The notes under the pieces: model-generated | What the model was told of the DNA's origin: nothing | Database searches by the model: none | Seen by the model: only the letters and a program-made list of their open reading frames with translations | From: JBEISR01 sp044371425 | GTDB taxonomy: Bacteria; Planctomycetota; Planctomycetia; Pirellulales; Pirellulaceae | Assembly (NCBI GenBank): GCA_044371425.1 | Contig: JBILTR010000001.1 | Coordinates: 62,001-126,000, forward strand | Length of the DNA: 64,000 bases | Direction: 5' to 3' | Program-made: the position numbers and the translations under genes | Shown here: positions 43,042 to 55,282 of the stretch, one piece after another | How positions within the stretch are numbered: position 1 is the first letter of the stretch | Layout of the letters: each line of letters opens with the position of its first letter

Positions 43042-44511
43042 ATGTGGTGCTTGCAAGGATCGGCTGGACGGGATCTGTGCGATCGTCATCTGCGACCAAC
43101 GCGGCGCGATGTTCTTCGAGTCGGCGGGGCCGGTATGTTGGGGCTGTCACTTGGATCGCTCCTTCGCCTCCAAGCCGCCTCGGCCGTGGAAGCCAATCGC
43201 GGCGGTCCAGGGTGGGGCCGCGCCAAACGGATGATTCTGGTCTACCTCCAGGGGGGCCCCAGCCATCTGGACCTCTGGGATCCAAAGGAAAATGTTCCCG
43301 ATAACGTCAAGAGCGTGTTCCAGAACATCTCGACGAAGATCCCCGGGATTCAGTACACCGAGAATCTCCCCAAGCTGGCGCAGATCAACGACAAGTTCAC
43401 GATGATTCGGTCGATGAGCTACACGCCCAATGGTCTGTTCAATCATACGGCCGCGATCTATCAGATGATGACCGGGTACACCACCGACAAGGTCAGCCCA
43501 TCGGGTCAGTTGGAGCCGCCGTCGCCCAAGGATTTCCCGAATTTCGCCTCCAACATCATCCGGCTACGCCCGGCCGATGAACCGATGCTTCCGTTCGTGA
43601 TGCTGCCGCGTCCCCTGCAGGAATCGAACGTCGTCGGCAAGGGTGGGACGGCCGGTTTCCTCGGCAAAGCCTTCGATCCCTACACGCTTTATCCATCGGG
43701 CGATGACATGGATATGTCGAAGATGGAGCGGATCAATGTCAGCGACCTGCAGCTTCGGCCCGAAGTCTTTTCGGTGCGATTGCAGCGACGAGCGGAACTG
43801 CGGGATCTGATCAACCAGCAGATGCCCAAGATCAACGAAGCGGTCGAAAACTATCAGCTCGATCAGTACTTCGATCAGGCTCTCTCGCTGATCGTCTCCG
43901 GCAAGGCGCGAGATGCCTTCAGCCTCAGCGAGGAATCGGACACGCTGCGCGATGCCTATGGAAGGAATACCTTTGGGCAAAGCTGCTTGCTGGCGCGCCG
44001 CCTAGTAGAAGCTGGCACGCGCGTCGTCGAAGTTATCTGGCCCAAAGTGGCCAACAGCGACAACCATTCGTGGGATCACCATGTCGATCTCAGCAAGCGG
44101 ATGAAGAACCAGTCAGGGCCGATGCTGGATGCAGGGCTCTCGACCTTGATCGCCGATCTGGACGATCGCGGACTGCTGGAAGATACCCTGGTCGTCGCGG
44201 TCGGCGAGTTCGGGCGATCACCACAGCGCGGGGTCAGCACCAGCGGCAACGGCAATAGCGACGACGGACGCGATCACTGGCCTTACTGCTACACCAGCGT
44301 CATCGCCGGCGCAGGGATTCGACGCGGCTATGTGCATGGGGAGAGCGACAAGACGGCCAGCGCACCGATCTCCGATCCAGTCCATCCCGGCCAGCTTCTG
44401 GCGACGATCTATCATGCCTTCGGGATCGATCCCGAGACGATCGTCTACAACCACCTGAACCAGCCGCGCGAACTGGTCAAAGCTCAGGCCGTCACCTCGC
44501 TCTTCGCGTGA
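43042..44511 (+). CDS. DUF1501 family protein (sulfatase/alkaline-phosphatase-like fold) with Tat-like signal
   Basis: A 489-residue protein exported by a Tat-like signal (TRRDVLRVGGAGMLGLSLGS). Family blocks: KRMILVYLQGGPSHLDLWDP, TMIRSMSYTPNGLFNHTAAI, TRVVEVIWPKVANSDNHSWD and, near the end, DTLVVAVGEFGRSPQRGVST and GRDHWPYCYTSVIAGAGI. The fold is related to sulfatases and phosphopentomutase; no activity is proven. Such proteins are nearly always paired with PSD1 cytochromes in planctomycetes and probably work with them on the same extracytoplasmic substrate. AGGAG lies seven bases before ATG 43042. A hairpin follows 53 bases after the stop. Confidence 0.9.
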   Translation: MWCLQGSAGRDLCDRHLRPTRRDVLRVGGAGMLGLSLGSLLRLQAASAVEANRGGPGWGRAKRMILVYLQGGPSHLDLWDPKENVPDNVKSVFQNISTKIPGIQYTENLPKLAQINDKFTMIRSMSYTPNGLFNHTAAIYQMMTGYTTDKVSPSGQLEPPSPKDFPNFASNIIRLRPADEPMLPFVMLPRPLQESNVVGKGGTAGFLGKAFDPYTLYPSGDDMDMSKMERINVSDLQLRPEVFSVRLQRRAELRDLINQQMPKINEAVENYQLDQYFDQALSLIVSGKARDAFSLSEESDTLRDAYGRNTFGQSCLLARRLVEAGTRVVEVIWPKVANSDNHSWDHHVDLSKRMKNQSGPMLDAGLSTLIADLDDRGLLEDTLVVAVGEFGRSPQRGVSTSGNGNSDDGRDHWPYCYTSVIAGAGIRRGYVHGESDKTASAPISDPVHPGQLLATIYHAFGIDPETIVYNHLNQPRELVKAQAVTSLFA

Positions 44512-44564
44512 CGAACTCGCACGCCACCTTAGGTGGAGGCGCGTTGGAAAAATGGAACGAAAAC

Positions 44565-44597
44565 AGAAAGGCACGGAGTCACTCTCTGTGCCTTTCT
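44565..44597 (+). terminator. Hairpin downstream of DUF1501, candidate terminator
   Basis: A 14-bp stem (AGAAAGGCACGGAG/CTCTGTGCCTTTCT, one G-T wobble) around TCACT, 53 bases after the DUF1501 stop. The T tract is poor (TGGTTTCG), but the stem is long and stable. Its core GGCACGGAGTCAC also resembles the ends of the inverted-repeat element starting at 44670, so it could be part of that repeat family. Confidence 0.65.
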
Positions 44598-44669
44598 TGG
44601 TTTCGTGTTCCATAAAGATAAGTTGTCAATGAATTCGCCCTAGGAAAGTGACTATTCGCTCGCTTTTTC

Positions 44670-44873
44670 ATGGATCTCACGGAGGCACTGAGCCACGGAG
44701 AAAGACCTTCGACTCAATACCCGACAAAAGATACCTAGCTTCCCAACTAGATGGCCAAATCTTTGCATACCTCGCCATCTGCATTCCACGACGACTCGAG
44801 ACCCAATGGGTTTCGACCAAGCTGCCTCAGGTTTTTCCCCCTTCTCCGTGCCTTCGTGACTCTGTGAGATCAT
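44670..44873. repeat. Short inverted-repeat element with ATCTCAC-GGAGGCAC-type ends (HGGTE family)
   Basis: The left end (ATGGATCTCACGGAGGCAC, then GAGCCACGGAGAAAG) returns inverted at the right end (GGCACGGAGAAGG...ATGATCTCAC on the minus strand), giving imperfect terminal inverted repeats of about 35 bases around about 130 bases. Translated, the left end gives the familiar spurious peptide SHGGTEPRRK, seen in many genomes where this repeat occurs. No transposase is present, so it is a non-autonomous or structural repeat. Confidence 0.8.
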
Positions 44874-45218
44874 CCGTCCGGAAGCGATCGGTCGCCATTC
44901 GCAGTGCGCGCAGCCTAGCAAATTGCTTAAGGGCTAAAGCGAAGGCCCGAATCGATGAACAGCCGATGTAACACGGCGCTTCTTGATCGGGTATTCAGTG
45001 GTTTGATGTCCTAGGGCTTACGTTTGTTGGCGCCCCAGCCATCGATGCGATCGCCTTCCACCACCAACCGAGCGCGAGTGAAAAGGTTTGCTAGCAAAAA
45101 AGCTTTCTGAATGCCGCTGGGGATCTGTATTTACCCCGTTTGGCTGTATCGCTTACATTGCTTCTTCGAATGCAGTCAAGGACGGTTCTGCAAACTCCTC
45201 GTGGCGGGGTTTTTTCTG

Positions 45219-46577
45219 ATGTTCACTCTCCTGGGTTGGTTCTTCCTGGCGCTGGCAGGCCAAGTGTCTCAAACAAGCCAAGTGGAAACCGGCGGGTGGC
45301 GTCAGGCCAATACCGACGGCCAGTTGGAGTATGTCATTCACCTGACCCCGGAAGAGGTCCAGGCGATGATGAACTCCCCAGGGGGCTTTGAGGCGACGGC
45401 GTTGGTTCCGCAGGCGATTCAGGGGCGGTTCAAGCGAGTCGTGGTTCGGATCAGCAAGGAGGTTCCCGAGCGGACCCCTTCGGAGTCGCAGGTGCGACAG
45501 CAGTTTCCCGCCTATCCACCCGACCCCGCTGCGGTCTCCGCCATGCGCAATCGCGTCGAAGGGGGAAATCTAGCCAACGTCGATTACAGTGCGCCGAGTG
45601 ATCTGGAATCGTCCCGCCCAAGCCCTCGATTGACCGATCTGGCTCAGGCCACGCCGATGGCTGCGCCTCCGTCGCTGGATCCCTACGGTTCGGCCACTTT
45701 GCGCGATCGCGACATCCCGACTGGCACTTCCTTGACCAATCCAGCCGCTGACCTATCCAGTTCGATCGCGGCGCCTCCTCCCTCCAGCCTTCCAGCCACT
45801 GGCGTTCCGGCGGCTGCTAGCGGGTCTCGATGGACCGAGGCAGCGGGCCCTGCCTACTCCCAGCCAGGTTTTTCTGATCGCGACCGAGACCGCGATTCGG
45901 CCACCAACATGGCATCGCTTCCCCCAGGCCAGATCCCTTCCAGTTCCCTGGCGGCACCGCCTACCAACCCTAACTACAGCAACGCCAATGCTCCTCGAGA
46001 TCGCGACACCACCACCAGCAGCCTTGGCCAAGGGGCTGGCTGGAGCACTCCCCTCCCGGCCGCTCCTGCTGGCTCTGGCCAATCAACCGCTCGGCCTAGC
46101 CTAGCGGACCGATTTTCCTCCAACACGATTCCTGCATCGGCAACCGGCAATTCCAATGGCAACTTTGGCAGCGCTTCCGCAAGCTCGGCACTTGGCCAGT
46201 CAGGACGCTTTCCTCAGTCCTCGATCGACACCAATTCCATCGCGCGGGATGAGGAAGTTTATTTGCTTCGCCGACAGCTGAACGACGTGCAGATGCAACT
46301 GCAGCAGATGCAGCGGCAAGGGAGCACGACCTCCCACATTTCTCAATCTTCCACCCAGCGTCCCAACCTCCAGACTTCCGGAGATCGTATCGATCGGGAT
46401 GCGAGCGATTCGACGATCGGGATGCGACGCGCGTCGGGCAATAGTTCCCTGCTGCCGATCTTCTTCCTGCTTTCTTTCGTCATCAATCTGTACGCGGCAG
46501 TCTACCTCTACCAGCTCCGCGACCGATACCGAGCACTCCTTTCGAGCGTCCGGTCTAGCGAAGCGCTGGTAGCCTAA
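45219..46577 (+). CDS. Membrane-anchored low-complexity protein, unknown function
   Basis: About 452 residues. An N-terminal signal or anchor (MFTLLGWFFLALAGQVSQ) is followed by a short folded part (EYVIHLTPEEVQAMMNSP, FKRVVVRISKEV). A long disordered region (about 95-360) rich in Ser, Pro, Ala and repeated DRDRD clusters follows, then a coiled coil (EEVYLLRRQLNDVQMQLQQM) and a C-terminal membrane helix (LLPIFFLLSFVINLYAAVYL) with a cytosolic RYRALL tail. Two membrane contacts with a periplasmic spacer are likely. Start uncertain: the frame opens at ATG 45111, GTG 45201 is also possible; 45219 begins the signal. No family recognised. Confidence 0.7.
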   Translation: MFTLLGWFFLALAGQVSQTSQVETGGWRQANTDGQLEYVIHLTPEEVQAMMNSPGGFEATALVPQAIQGRFKRVVVRISKEVPERTPSESQVRQQFPAYPPDPAAVSAMRNRVEGGNLANVDYSAPSDLESSRPSPRLTDLAQATPMAAPPSLDPYGSATLRDRDIPTGTSLTNPAADLSSSIAAPPPSSLPATGVPAAASGSRWTEAAGPAYSQPGFSDRDRDRDSATNMASLPPGQIPSSSLAAPPTNPNYSNANAPRDRDTTTSSLGQGAGWSTPLPAAPAGSGQSTARPSLADRFSSNTIPASATGNSNGNFGSASASSALGQSGRFPQSSIDTNSIARDEEVYLLRRQLNDVQMQLQQMQRQGSTTSHISQSSTQRPNLQTSGDRIDRDASDSTIGMRRASGNSSLLPIFFLLSFVINLYAAVYLYQLRDRYRALLSSVRSSEALVA

Positions 46578-46601
46578 AGCTAGTCGCGAGGACGGTCGTT
46601 G

Positions 46602-49301
<2,700 letters not shown>

Positions 49302-49511
49302 CGTATGGTTTCCCTTCCGACCCGATCGCTCATCACCCTCGATTCTATCGACTGACCGATTCCTTGACGGGGAGTTGTTTGGAGCCGACGGATTTTGGCC
49401 ACCGTTTTACCATGATGGCAAGCAGAGCGATGGTGACCGAAGGGACAGAAGCGTTGCAGTCTGGCGCTCGCCATTTTCCGGTCCAGCCAACAACTCTGTC
49501 GATCCCTCCAT

Positions 49512-49731
49512 CCTCCCTCAAGTAGAGTCGCAAGCAGAATTCACCCTCCTCTTGGGAGGGTCGCGAGGAACGAGCGGGGAGGGCCTGATCCATCAGCTCA
49601 ATCCATCGTAGACCATTCCGCCAAAGTTGTCAGATACTGAATGCCCCTCCCCGCTTCGTCGTTCCTCCTCAGCGACCCTCCCTGAGGGAGGGTAAGAAAT
49701 CGACCGCACCCTCTCCCTCAAGTAGAGTCGC
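49512..49731. repeat. Composite palindromic element with 19-nt direct repeats
   Basis: The sequence CTCCCTCAAGTAGAGTCGC occurs at 49513 and 49713, exactly 200 bases apart. Between them is an inverted pair: 49554-49583 (GGGAGGGTCGC, AGGAACGAGCGGGGAGGG) and 49645-49682 (its near reverse complement with small insertions). Small hairpins (CCTCC/GGAGG and CCCTCCC/GGGAGGG) lie at each arm. No coding content. It fills most of the 441-base gap between two minus-strand genes. Confidence 0.85.
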
Positions 49732-49742
49732 TGGCGAACGGG

Positions 49743-52127
49743 CTACTGATAGATCGCATAGAGCAGCATGTTGATGCCGATGCGGGAGGCATCTTTCCAG
49801 GCGTAGCCTTTGCATGCGTTGGCGCGGCGGCTCTCCAAGGCGCAGCTGAGGTCGATTGGCGAGAAGATGGCTACCACTCGATCTTCCCATACCAGCATCT
49901 CCAGCATCGGTGGTCCCACGCGCCGCTGACCAGCAGACCCTTCTTCGTCCATCGCGGTCGCTGGTTCGATGATGGTCACCTCTCCCAGATCGTATCCCTG
50001 GAACTGGCTGGTCAGCATCGGATGATCGGCTGGTACCTTCTGCAATCGCGCCTCTGGGAGGATCAGGCTGAATTCTTTTCGGATCGATTCGGTGAATGGT
50101 TGACTGGAACAGACCGAATCTCCCAGCAGGACTCCACCGCGCTTTAGCCAGGTCCGCAGCGCTTCTCGCTCAGTCTCCGACCACTCAAACGCACTCCTGC
50201 CATGGACGTAGGCGACTGCGTGCTGCTGCAACTGCTCCAGCACCGCTGGGATGAGGATAGGGGAGCTGGAGACTTCGGTAGGTACTTCACTGCGAAAGAT
50301 CTCCAGCAGATTCGGTACAGCGCGAGGGACGTCATCAGCGCCGCCGCCATGTTCCAGCTTTGGCAGGGCGAGTGTATTTCTTAGGGATGCGGTCAAGTCC
50401 GCTGTTGGCTGCACGATCTGCACGGCATCCAGTTTGTCCTTCAGTTCTCGCCCTGTCGCGTAGGAGATGACATTGATCCCGATCTTCGTTGCATTCTCGA
50501 CATCCCCGCGGATGCCTCCCGGAAGGTTGATCGGAACTCCGTAGGGTCGATGGACTTCCCAGCGACAGGAGAGGCTGCGCGGCGCGAAGACGACGCTGGT
50601 GCGGCAGCACTGTTCCAGTCCATACAGCCAGAAGCCTTCGGGGAGCGACGCGGGATCGATCCTCGCTTCGGTGAACCAGATGGGATGATTGGGGGGCAGC
50701 TTGCGGAGCGGTTGCTGGAAAAGCTCCTGCATCAACCCTCGGAAACTCGCTTCAAACTCCTCGCCCTGACAGCCATCTCCTTCGCATGCCTCGGCAAAGA
50801 GAAATCCCCCTTGCTCAATATACTGCTTGAGCGCCGACTTCATTTGTGGGGACCATTGCAGCGCCTCCCGACCGCTGAGAAATAGCACCGGTGCCTCCAG
50901 CAGATCAGCCACCGATGCCTCGGCCAGCCGCACCGACTGCCATGACAGGTCGCGCTTCCATACCTTTTCGACATGCCCCATCAGGTGCTGAACGGCACGC
51001 CGATGCGACAGGGCAGGTTCTGGCATCTCTGGAAGTTGGCGGTGTTCCAGCCGTCCGATGACCACCTGCCGTTTCCCTTTGGAAAGAAAGAGCAGTGCCA
51101 GCGCGGTGTTGGTGTGGACGTCATCCTCCGATCCCTCGGGCTTGAATAGCCCATCGCCGATCGGTTGCTGCCGTTTGAGAAGCTCTTCGGCTCCCTCGCG
51201 ATACCAGTCGTGGTTTCCGATGAATCGTTGGCCTGACAATCGCCCCACGCGTTCCAGCGCATAGAGGTAGTAGTACCAGTATCCAGCGGGATTGTTCACT
51301 GGCGGATTGACCGCAGCGCTGAAGTTCCCCGCCAGCCATTGCATCCCCTGATCGACCGGAGTCAGATCGATCTGACCCTGGCAGCACTCCAGTCGTTCGC
51401 CCTGCATTTTCGCATCGGCAAACTGAAGGGCATCTTCTGCGATCAGCAGCGATGCGATCCCCGCGCTGGTCATGCTGCCGGTGGGCTGAATAGCGATCGG
51501 TGCCATCGACGGGGGTAGATAACTCCAGCCGCCGCTGCGCTGCTGTAGACGAAGCCAGTATGCAAGTGACATCTTTAGCGCATCTGGAGGCAGTTGGATC
51601 CCGACTCGCTGGGCTTCCCAAAGAGCCAGTAGGGCGAACTGGCTGTTGGAGGGGTCCGGCGACGTAAATCCCCGCTCGTATCCCCAACCTCCAGTCGACG
51701 CGCCTTGCGTCTGCTGGGCCTCCAAAAGCCACTGCACATTGCGCTGGATCAGCGCCAGATCCCGTTGTGGCTCGGCCGCGCAAAACACCATGGTCTGCAG
51801 CGCCGTCTCATACGTTCTCCCCGGTTTCTTGCTCCGCAAATACTCCAGCGCAAGACTGACCGAAGGTGCATCGGGCGATCGGCCCGAACTCAATAGAGCC
51901 AATGTCACTAACGCCGTCTGGCCACATCCATAATTGGCATAGCCATCCCAATGTCCATCCCGCTGCTGCGTCTTCTCCAGAAACTGCACCCCTCGCTCGA
52001 TCGACTGCTGTACCGCGCGAGCCGAAAGGGGTGGGTTTTGCGCCGAGAGGGAGTTCGCGAGCATCGTTACGATCAGCGAAACAGCGCAGGCGATCCGCTG
52101 GAGTCGTTGGGGGACCAACCGTTGCAT
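49743..52127 (-). CDS. Terpene-cyclase-like alpha/alpha-barrel protein with two DUF4159-like domains
   Basis: About 794 residues, exported (signal RIACAVSLIVTMLANSLSAQ). Residues about 30-390 are prenyltransferase/squalene-oxidase-type repeats (GVQFLEKTQQRDGHWDGYAN, ASTGGWGYERGFTSPDPSNS, RSGGWSYLPP). Then come two DUF4159-like modules, at about 415-590 (APVLFLSGREALQW, LKQYIEQGGFLFAEACEGDG) and about 600-790 (VAYVHGRSAFEWSETEREAL, WLKRGGVLLGDSVCSS), each ending with a similar 'KIGINVISYATG / RIGINMLLYAIY' block. So the second half looks duplicated. Function unknown. Start: ATG 52127 begins the signal; ATG 52178 and 52166 are alternatives with weak ribosome sites. Confidence 0.8.
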   Translation of the reverse strand: MQRLVPQRLQRIACAVSLIVTMLANSLSAQNPPLSARAVQQSIERGVQFLEKTQQRDGHWDGYANYGCGQTALVTLALLSSGRSPDAPSVSLALEYLRSKKPGRTYETALQTMVFCAAEPQRDLALIQRNVQWLLEAQQTQGASTGGWGYERGFTSPDPSNSQFALLALWEAQRVGIQLPPDALKMSLAYWLRLQQRSGGWSYLPPSMAPIAIQPTGSMTSAGIASLLIAEDALQFADAKMQGERLECCQGQIDLTPVDQGMQWLAGNFSAAVNPPVNNPAGYWYYYLYALERVGRLSGQRFIGNHDWYREGAEELLKRQQPIGDGLFKPEGSEDDVHTNTALALLFLSKGKRQVVIGRLEHRQLPEMPEPALSHRRAVQHLMGHVEKVWKRDLSWQSVRLAEASVADLLEAPVLFLSGREALQWSPQMKSALKQYIEQGGFLFAEACEGDGCQGEEFEASFRGLMQELFQQPLRKLPPNHPIWFTEARIDPASLPEGFWLYGLEQCCRTSVVFAPRSLSCRWEVHRPYGVPINLPGGIRGDVENATKIGINVISYATGRELKDKLDAVQIVQPTADLTASLRNTLALPKLEHGGGADDVPRAVPNLLEIFRSEVPTEVSSSPILIPAVLEQLQQHAVAYVHGRSAFEWSETEREALRTWLKRGGVLLGDSVCSSQPFTESIRKEFSLILPEARLQKVPADHPMLTSQFQGYDLGEVTIIEPATAMDEEGSAGQRRVGPPMLEMLVWEDRVVAIFSPIDLSCALESRRANACKGYAWKDASRIGINMLLYAIYQ

Positions 52128-52448
52128 GAAAAACCTGCTGCGCAAGGCGAAGGGACTTCGAATCATATCGCGCGACATCACAGTGTCAGTGTAGCCTTTT
52201 TTCGTCCGATACGACAATTCGCTGGAGAAGTGGAGCGAGAGCTACCTACTGCTTTCAAGCAGTGCCGCCAAACGATTGCGGTCGAATCCTGGAGGAATGA
52301 GCCAGCTGACCGGTTTTTCTTCTCAGGCGGCCCATCGGAGGACTAGCGCCCAGCCGCTAAAGAATCGAGCTAGTGCTCGAAAAAAAGGTGGTGAGCGATC
52401 GCGGTACTGCGGGGCCAAAGCGACTCTGCCGGAAATCAACCGTTCGCA
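52128..52448. other. Intergenic region with two small hairpins
   Basis: It lies between the DUF4159-like gene start and the end of the ABC ATPase gene, both minus strand. Two hairpins occur: TAGCG-CCCAGC-CGCTA at 52344-52359 and TCGAGC-TAGT-GCTCGA at 52365-52380 with seven A residues after it on the plus strand. Either may help end ATPase transcription. No gene is seen. Confidence 0.5.
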
Positions 52449-53603
52449 TCAGCGATCAAAGAGGCTCGACCGCACCTCGGCCTCTAGCGTCGCACGTTCG
52501 TTCATCGCCTTCTGAAAATCCTGTTTGCTCAGGCAATACAGCGTCGTCGCCTGTTCGGCTACCACCGTGGCATTGCGCGGCTGGCCGGTCAGTAGGGCGC
52601 GGTCGCCAAAAAAGTCTCCCGGACCCAGCACAGCGACCATCACCGAAGGGTTCCCCTGCAGGACGCGCACCGCTCCATCACGTATCAGATAAAAGCGGTC
52701 TCCCGTCGCTCCCTCCTCGATGATCGTCTCCCCCTCGGCGACCGTCTGGACTTGCACTTGGTCGGCTACATTGGCCAGCGTCCTGGGGGTCACCCCTTCA
52801 AAGACCGAACACTGCGCCAGCAACCGCGCAATCCGCGTCGACTCCTGCACCAGCACATCGCTGCGAATCCTGCCATCGACCAAGTTGATCATTCGGTCCG
52901 CGACATCGAGAATGCGATTGTCGTGAGTGACCATCAGAATCGTCGCCCCCGACTCCTTGGCCTGCCGACGAAGCAACTCGACAATCAATCGACCGCTCTT
53001 TTCATCGAGCGCGGCTGTCGGCTCATCGGCCAGCACCAGTGGGGGACGGTGCACTAGACCCCTCGCGATGGCGACACGCTGCTTTTGCCCACCCGACAAT
53101 TGACGAGGCAGATGATTTGCCCGATCCGCAAGCCCCACCGCAGCAAGCATCTCCTTGGCTCGAGCACTCCTCGCACTGCCTGTTAACTGAGGTTCCACCA
53201 GCTCCAAAGCCATCCTCACATTTTGCAGCGCCGTCAGCGACTCAAAAAGATTGTGCGACTGAAAAATGAATCCGATCTTCTGTCGCAATGCGACGCGCTG
53301 CGGATCACTGAACTGATGCAGCCCCGAGCCCATCACCCACAACTGTCCTTCCTGAACCTGACGCAACGCCCCGATCAACGTCAGCAAGGTCGTCTTCCCC
53401 GACCCGCTGGGGCCGGTCATGATCAGTATCTCCCCGCCAAAAATCTCCAGGTCAATGTCGAAGAGGACCTGCTTCCGCAGCTCGGCCTCCCCAAAATAAT
53501 GCTGCAAGTGGCGAATCGTCACCGTCGACGATTCCCCCAACTCTGCTCGCGGCTTGGTCGCGCGATGTGCACCTGGGCCCGTTGGAATATCTCCCATCAC
53601 CAT
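52449..53603 (-). CDS. ABC transporter ATPase (DevA-like) fused to a cyclic-nucleotide-binding domain
   Basis: A 384-residue cytosolic protein. Residues about 25-250 are a MacB/LolD/DevA-type ATPase: Walker A GPSGSGKTT, signature LSGGQKQR, Walker B LVLADEPTAALD, switch His in VTHD. Residues about 265-375 form a cyclic-nucleotide-binding domain (VFEGVTPRTLANVADQVQVQ, TIIEEGATGDRFYLIRDGAV, GPGDFFGDRALLTGQPRNAT), including the phosphate-binding-cassette-like GDFFGDRALL and an Arg in QPRNA. Such a domain is unusual on an export ATPase and suggests second-messenger control. It is divergent from the membrane-fusion and permease genes, 248 bases away. Start ATG 53603 or 53597. Confidence 0.87.
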   Translation of the reverse strand: MVMGDIPTGPGAHRATKPRAELGESSTVTIRHLQHYFGEAELRKQVLFDIDLEIFGGEILIMTGPSGSGKTTLLTLIGALRQVQEGQLWVMGSGLHQFSDPQRVALRQKIGFIFQSHNLFESLTALQNVRMALELVEPQLTGSARSARAKEMLAAVGLADRANHLPRQLSGGQKQRVAIARGLVHRPPLVLADEPTAALDEKSGRLIVELLRRQAKESGATILMVTHDNRILDVADRMINLVDGRIRSDVLVQESTRIARLLAQCSVFEGVTPRTLANVADQVQVQTVAEGETIIEEGATGDRFYLIRDGAVRVLQGNPSVMVAVLGPGDFFGDRALLTGQPRNATVVAEQATTLYCLSKQDFQKAMNERATLEAEVRSSLFDR

Positions 53604-53851
53604 GCCGACGTTTCTTTCTCGCGACTTCTTTGCCTTGGGGTGATTGCGTAGCTTGAGCCAAATATAGAAGATACAGGGATTCTATCGACTGTGGAAATTT
53701 CGTCGATTGTTTCCAGGTGGCAGAGGACAGAATCCAGCCGGCTTTGGAAAAATGGCACGGGTGCCGAGATCGGACGGGGATTCGCTGGCAGAAGGTCAAG
53801 GGAGCTGCTCCCAGCCGATGCCGGGTAGAAGATGCGCTAAGGAGGGTCGCG

Positions 53852-55027
53852 TTGGATCAGTCTATCGATTCCGCAAGCGCCCGGTCCACCACCGTCCGCA
53901 TGGGATGGCTGTGGCTGGTGGCGCTCGTCATTCCGCTCGGCGGTTGCACCTTTTTCGAAGGGCAAACCGATCGGTCGGCATCCGAGCAAGCCGCTGCCTT
54001 GGCGATCGCCAATCGCGTCTTCTCCCAAGGAAGGCTGATGCCTGCCTCGGGCGTTATCCGCATCGGCGCAGTGCCCGGAGATCGCGTCGAAGCGATTCTC
54101 GTGAAAGCTGGAAACGAGGTTTTCCCAGGACAGGAACTGGTTCAGCTGGCCAGCTTCACCGGAAAGCAATCGGAGCTGGAGATTGCCCGTCGACGCTTGC
54201 AGGAGGCGATGGAGCAGAGGGTTGCCAAGGGAACCGAACTGGAAATGGTCCTCGCCACGGCTCAGGCCGATCAGGAGGCGGCCACCGCCAAGGTGCAGTT
54301 CGCCAGGGACCAGCGAGCCCTGGTCGATCAAGGTTCACAGACGATCGAGTCGCTTAGGCAGCAGGTGGATCGACTGCGGCAGTTGGCGGAAGATCCGCTG
54401 ACCAAGCCGTTGGTTGGGACGTTGCAGTTGGAGCAACAGAAGGCGCAACTGCTTCAGGAGGAGCTGCGGTGGAATAGTTCGGTGGCCGAAGCGGATCAGG
54501 CGATCGCAGCGGCCGAACTGGCGGTCAAGCTAGCGACGCAGCGCACGGCCAACGCTCAGAAAAACCTGCAGCTGGCCGATTCCCTGGTGCCGATCCGTTC
54601 TCTGGAAGCCCAGGTCAAGTCGCTGGAAGAGCAGTTGGAGCGATTGCGGGTCAAGTCGCCCAGCAGCGGTGAGGTACTTTGGGTGGGAAGCGAGCCTGGG
54701 GAGCTGGTGGGGCAGATGCCGCTGATGGAGATCGCCGATCTGTCGCAGATGGTTTGCATCGCCGAGGTGCATGAATCGGACCGCGCCCGTCTGCGCATCG
54801 GCCAAACCGCTTCCATCCGTTCCGCCGCTCTCTCCAAACCGCTGGTGGGAAAAATTGAAAGGATCGATCGATTGGTTGGTTCCCCCATGATGCGCGATCC
54901 CAATCCACTGGCGCGGACCGACTACCGTGCCGTTCCCGTCCGCATTCGACTCGAACCGGCCGATGCCGCCGCAGCGGCGGAACTGGTGCAGTTGCAGGTG
55001 GATGTCGAGATCACCACCACCCCGTGA
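53852..55027 (+). CDS. HlyD/DevB-like membrane fusion lipoprotein
   Basis: A 391-residue periplasmic adaptor. AAGGAGGG six bases before TTG 53852 decides the start, giving a leader (MGWLWLVALVIPLGGC) with lipobox LGGC. The barrel and lipoyl halves flank a long coiled coil at about 110-250 (ELEIARRRLQEAMEQRVAKG, SLRQQVDRLRQLAEDPLTKP, SLEAQVKSLEEQLERL). The second lipoyl strand is SPSSGEVLWVGSEPGELVGQ, then MPLMEIADLSQMVCIAEVHE. It should link permeases to a TolC-like channel such as the one at 4.7-6.1 kb. It starts the run MFP, permease, permease, with 255 and 115 bases between genes. Confidence 0.85.
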   Translation: MDQSIDSASARSTTVRMGWLWLVALVIPLGGCTFFEGQTDRSASEQAAALAIANRVFSQGRLMPASGVIRIGAVPGDRVEAILVKAGNEVFPGQELVQLASFTGKQSELEIARRRLQEAMEQRVAKGTELEMVLATAQADQEAATAKVQFARDQRALVDQGSQTIESLRQQVDRLRQLAEDPLTKPLVGTLQLEQQKAQLLQEELRWNSSVAEADQAIAAAELAVKLATQRTANAQKNLQLADSLVPIRSLEAQVKSLEEQLERLRVKSPSSGEVLWVGSEPGELVGQMPLMEIADLSQMVCIAEVHESDRARLRIGQTASIRSAALSKPLVGKIERIDRLVGSPMMRDPNPLARTDYRAVPVRIRLEPADAAAAAELVQLQVDVEITTTP

Positions 55028-55282
55028 CATGAGCCTTGCGTCAGCGATTGGAGCACAGAGCAATCGGTCGAGTGGTGAGGCGGAAACCTGCATCGAAACG
55101 CAATCGAGCCATCTCATGCTGAGCAACTACGGTCTTCTGTTTCCTTCACCGCCGTGGTTTGACGGGCACGCTTGGCGTTGGCATCGCATGACGGTCATCG
55201 GCAACCTGCTGTCCCTTCATCCCCGCAAGCGAGGCGAGCGGACTCCAGCCCAAGACTGGCCATCCTTCGATGCGAGGCGACG

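Noticed and set aside
44648..44971. A 107-residue open frame beginning with SHGGTEPRRK-type sequence
   Set aside because: This is the well-known spurious product of the dispersed inverted repeat.
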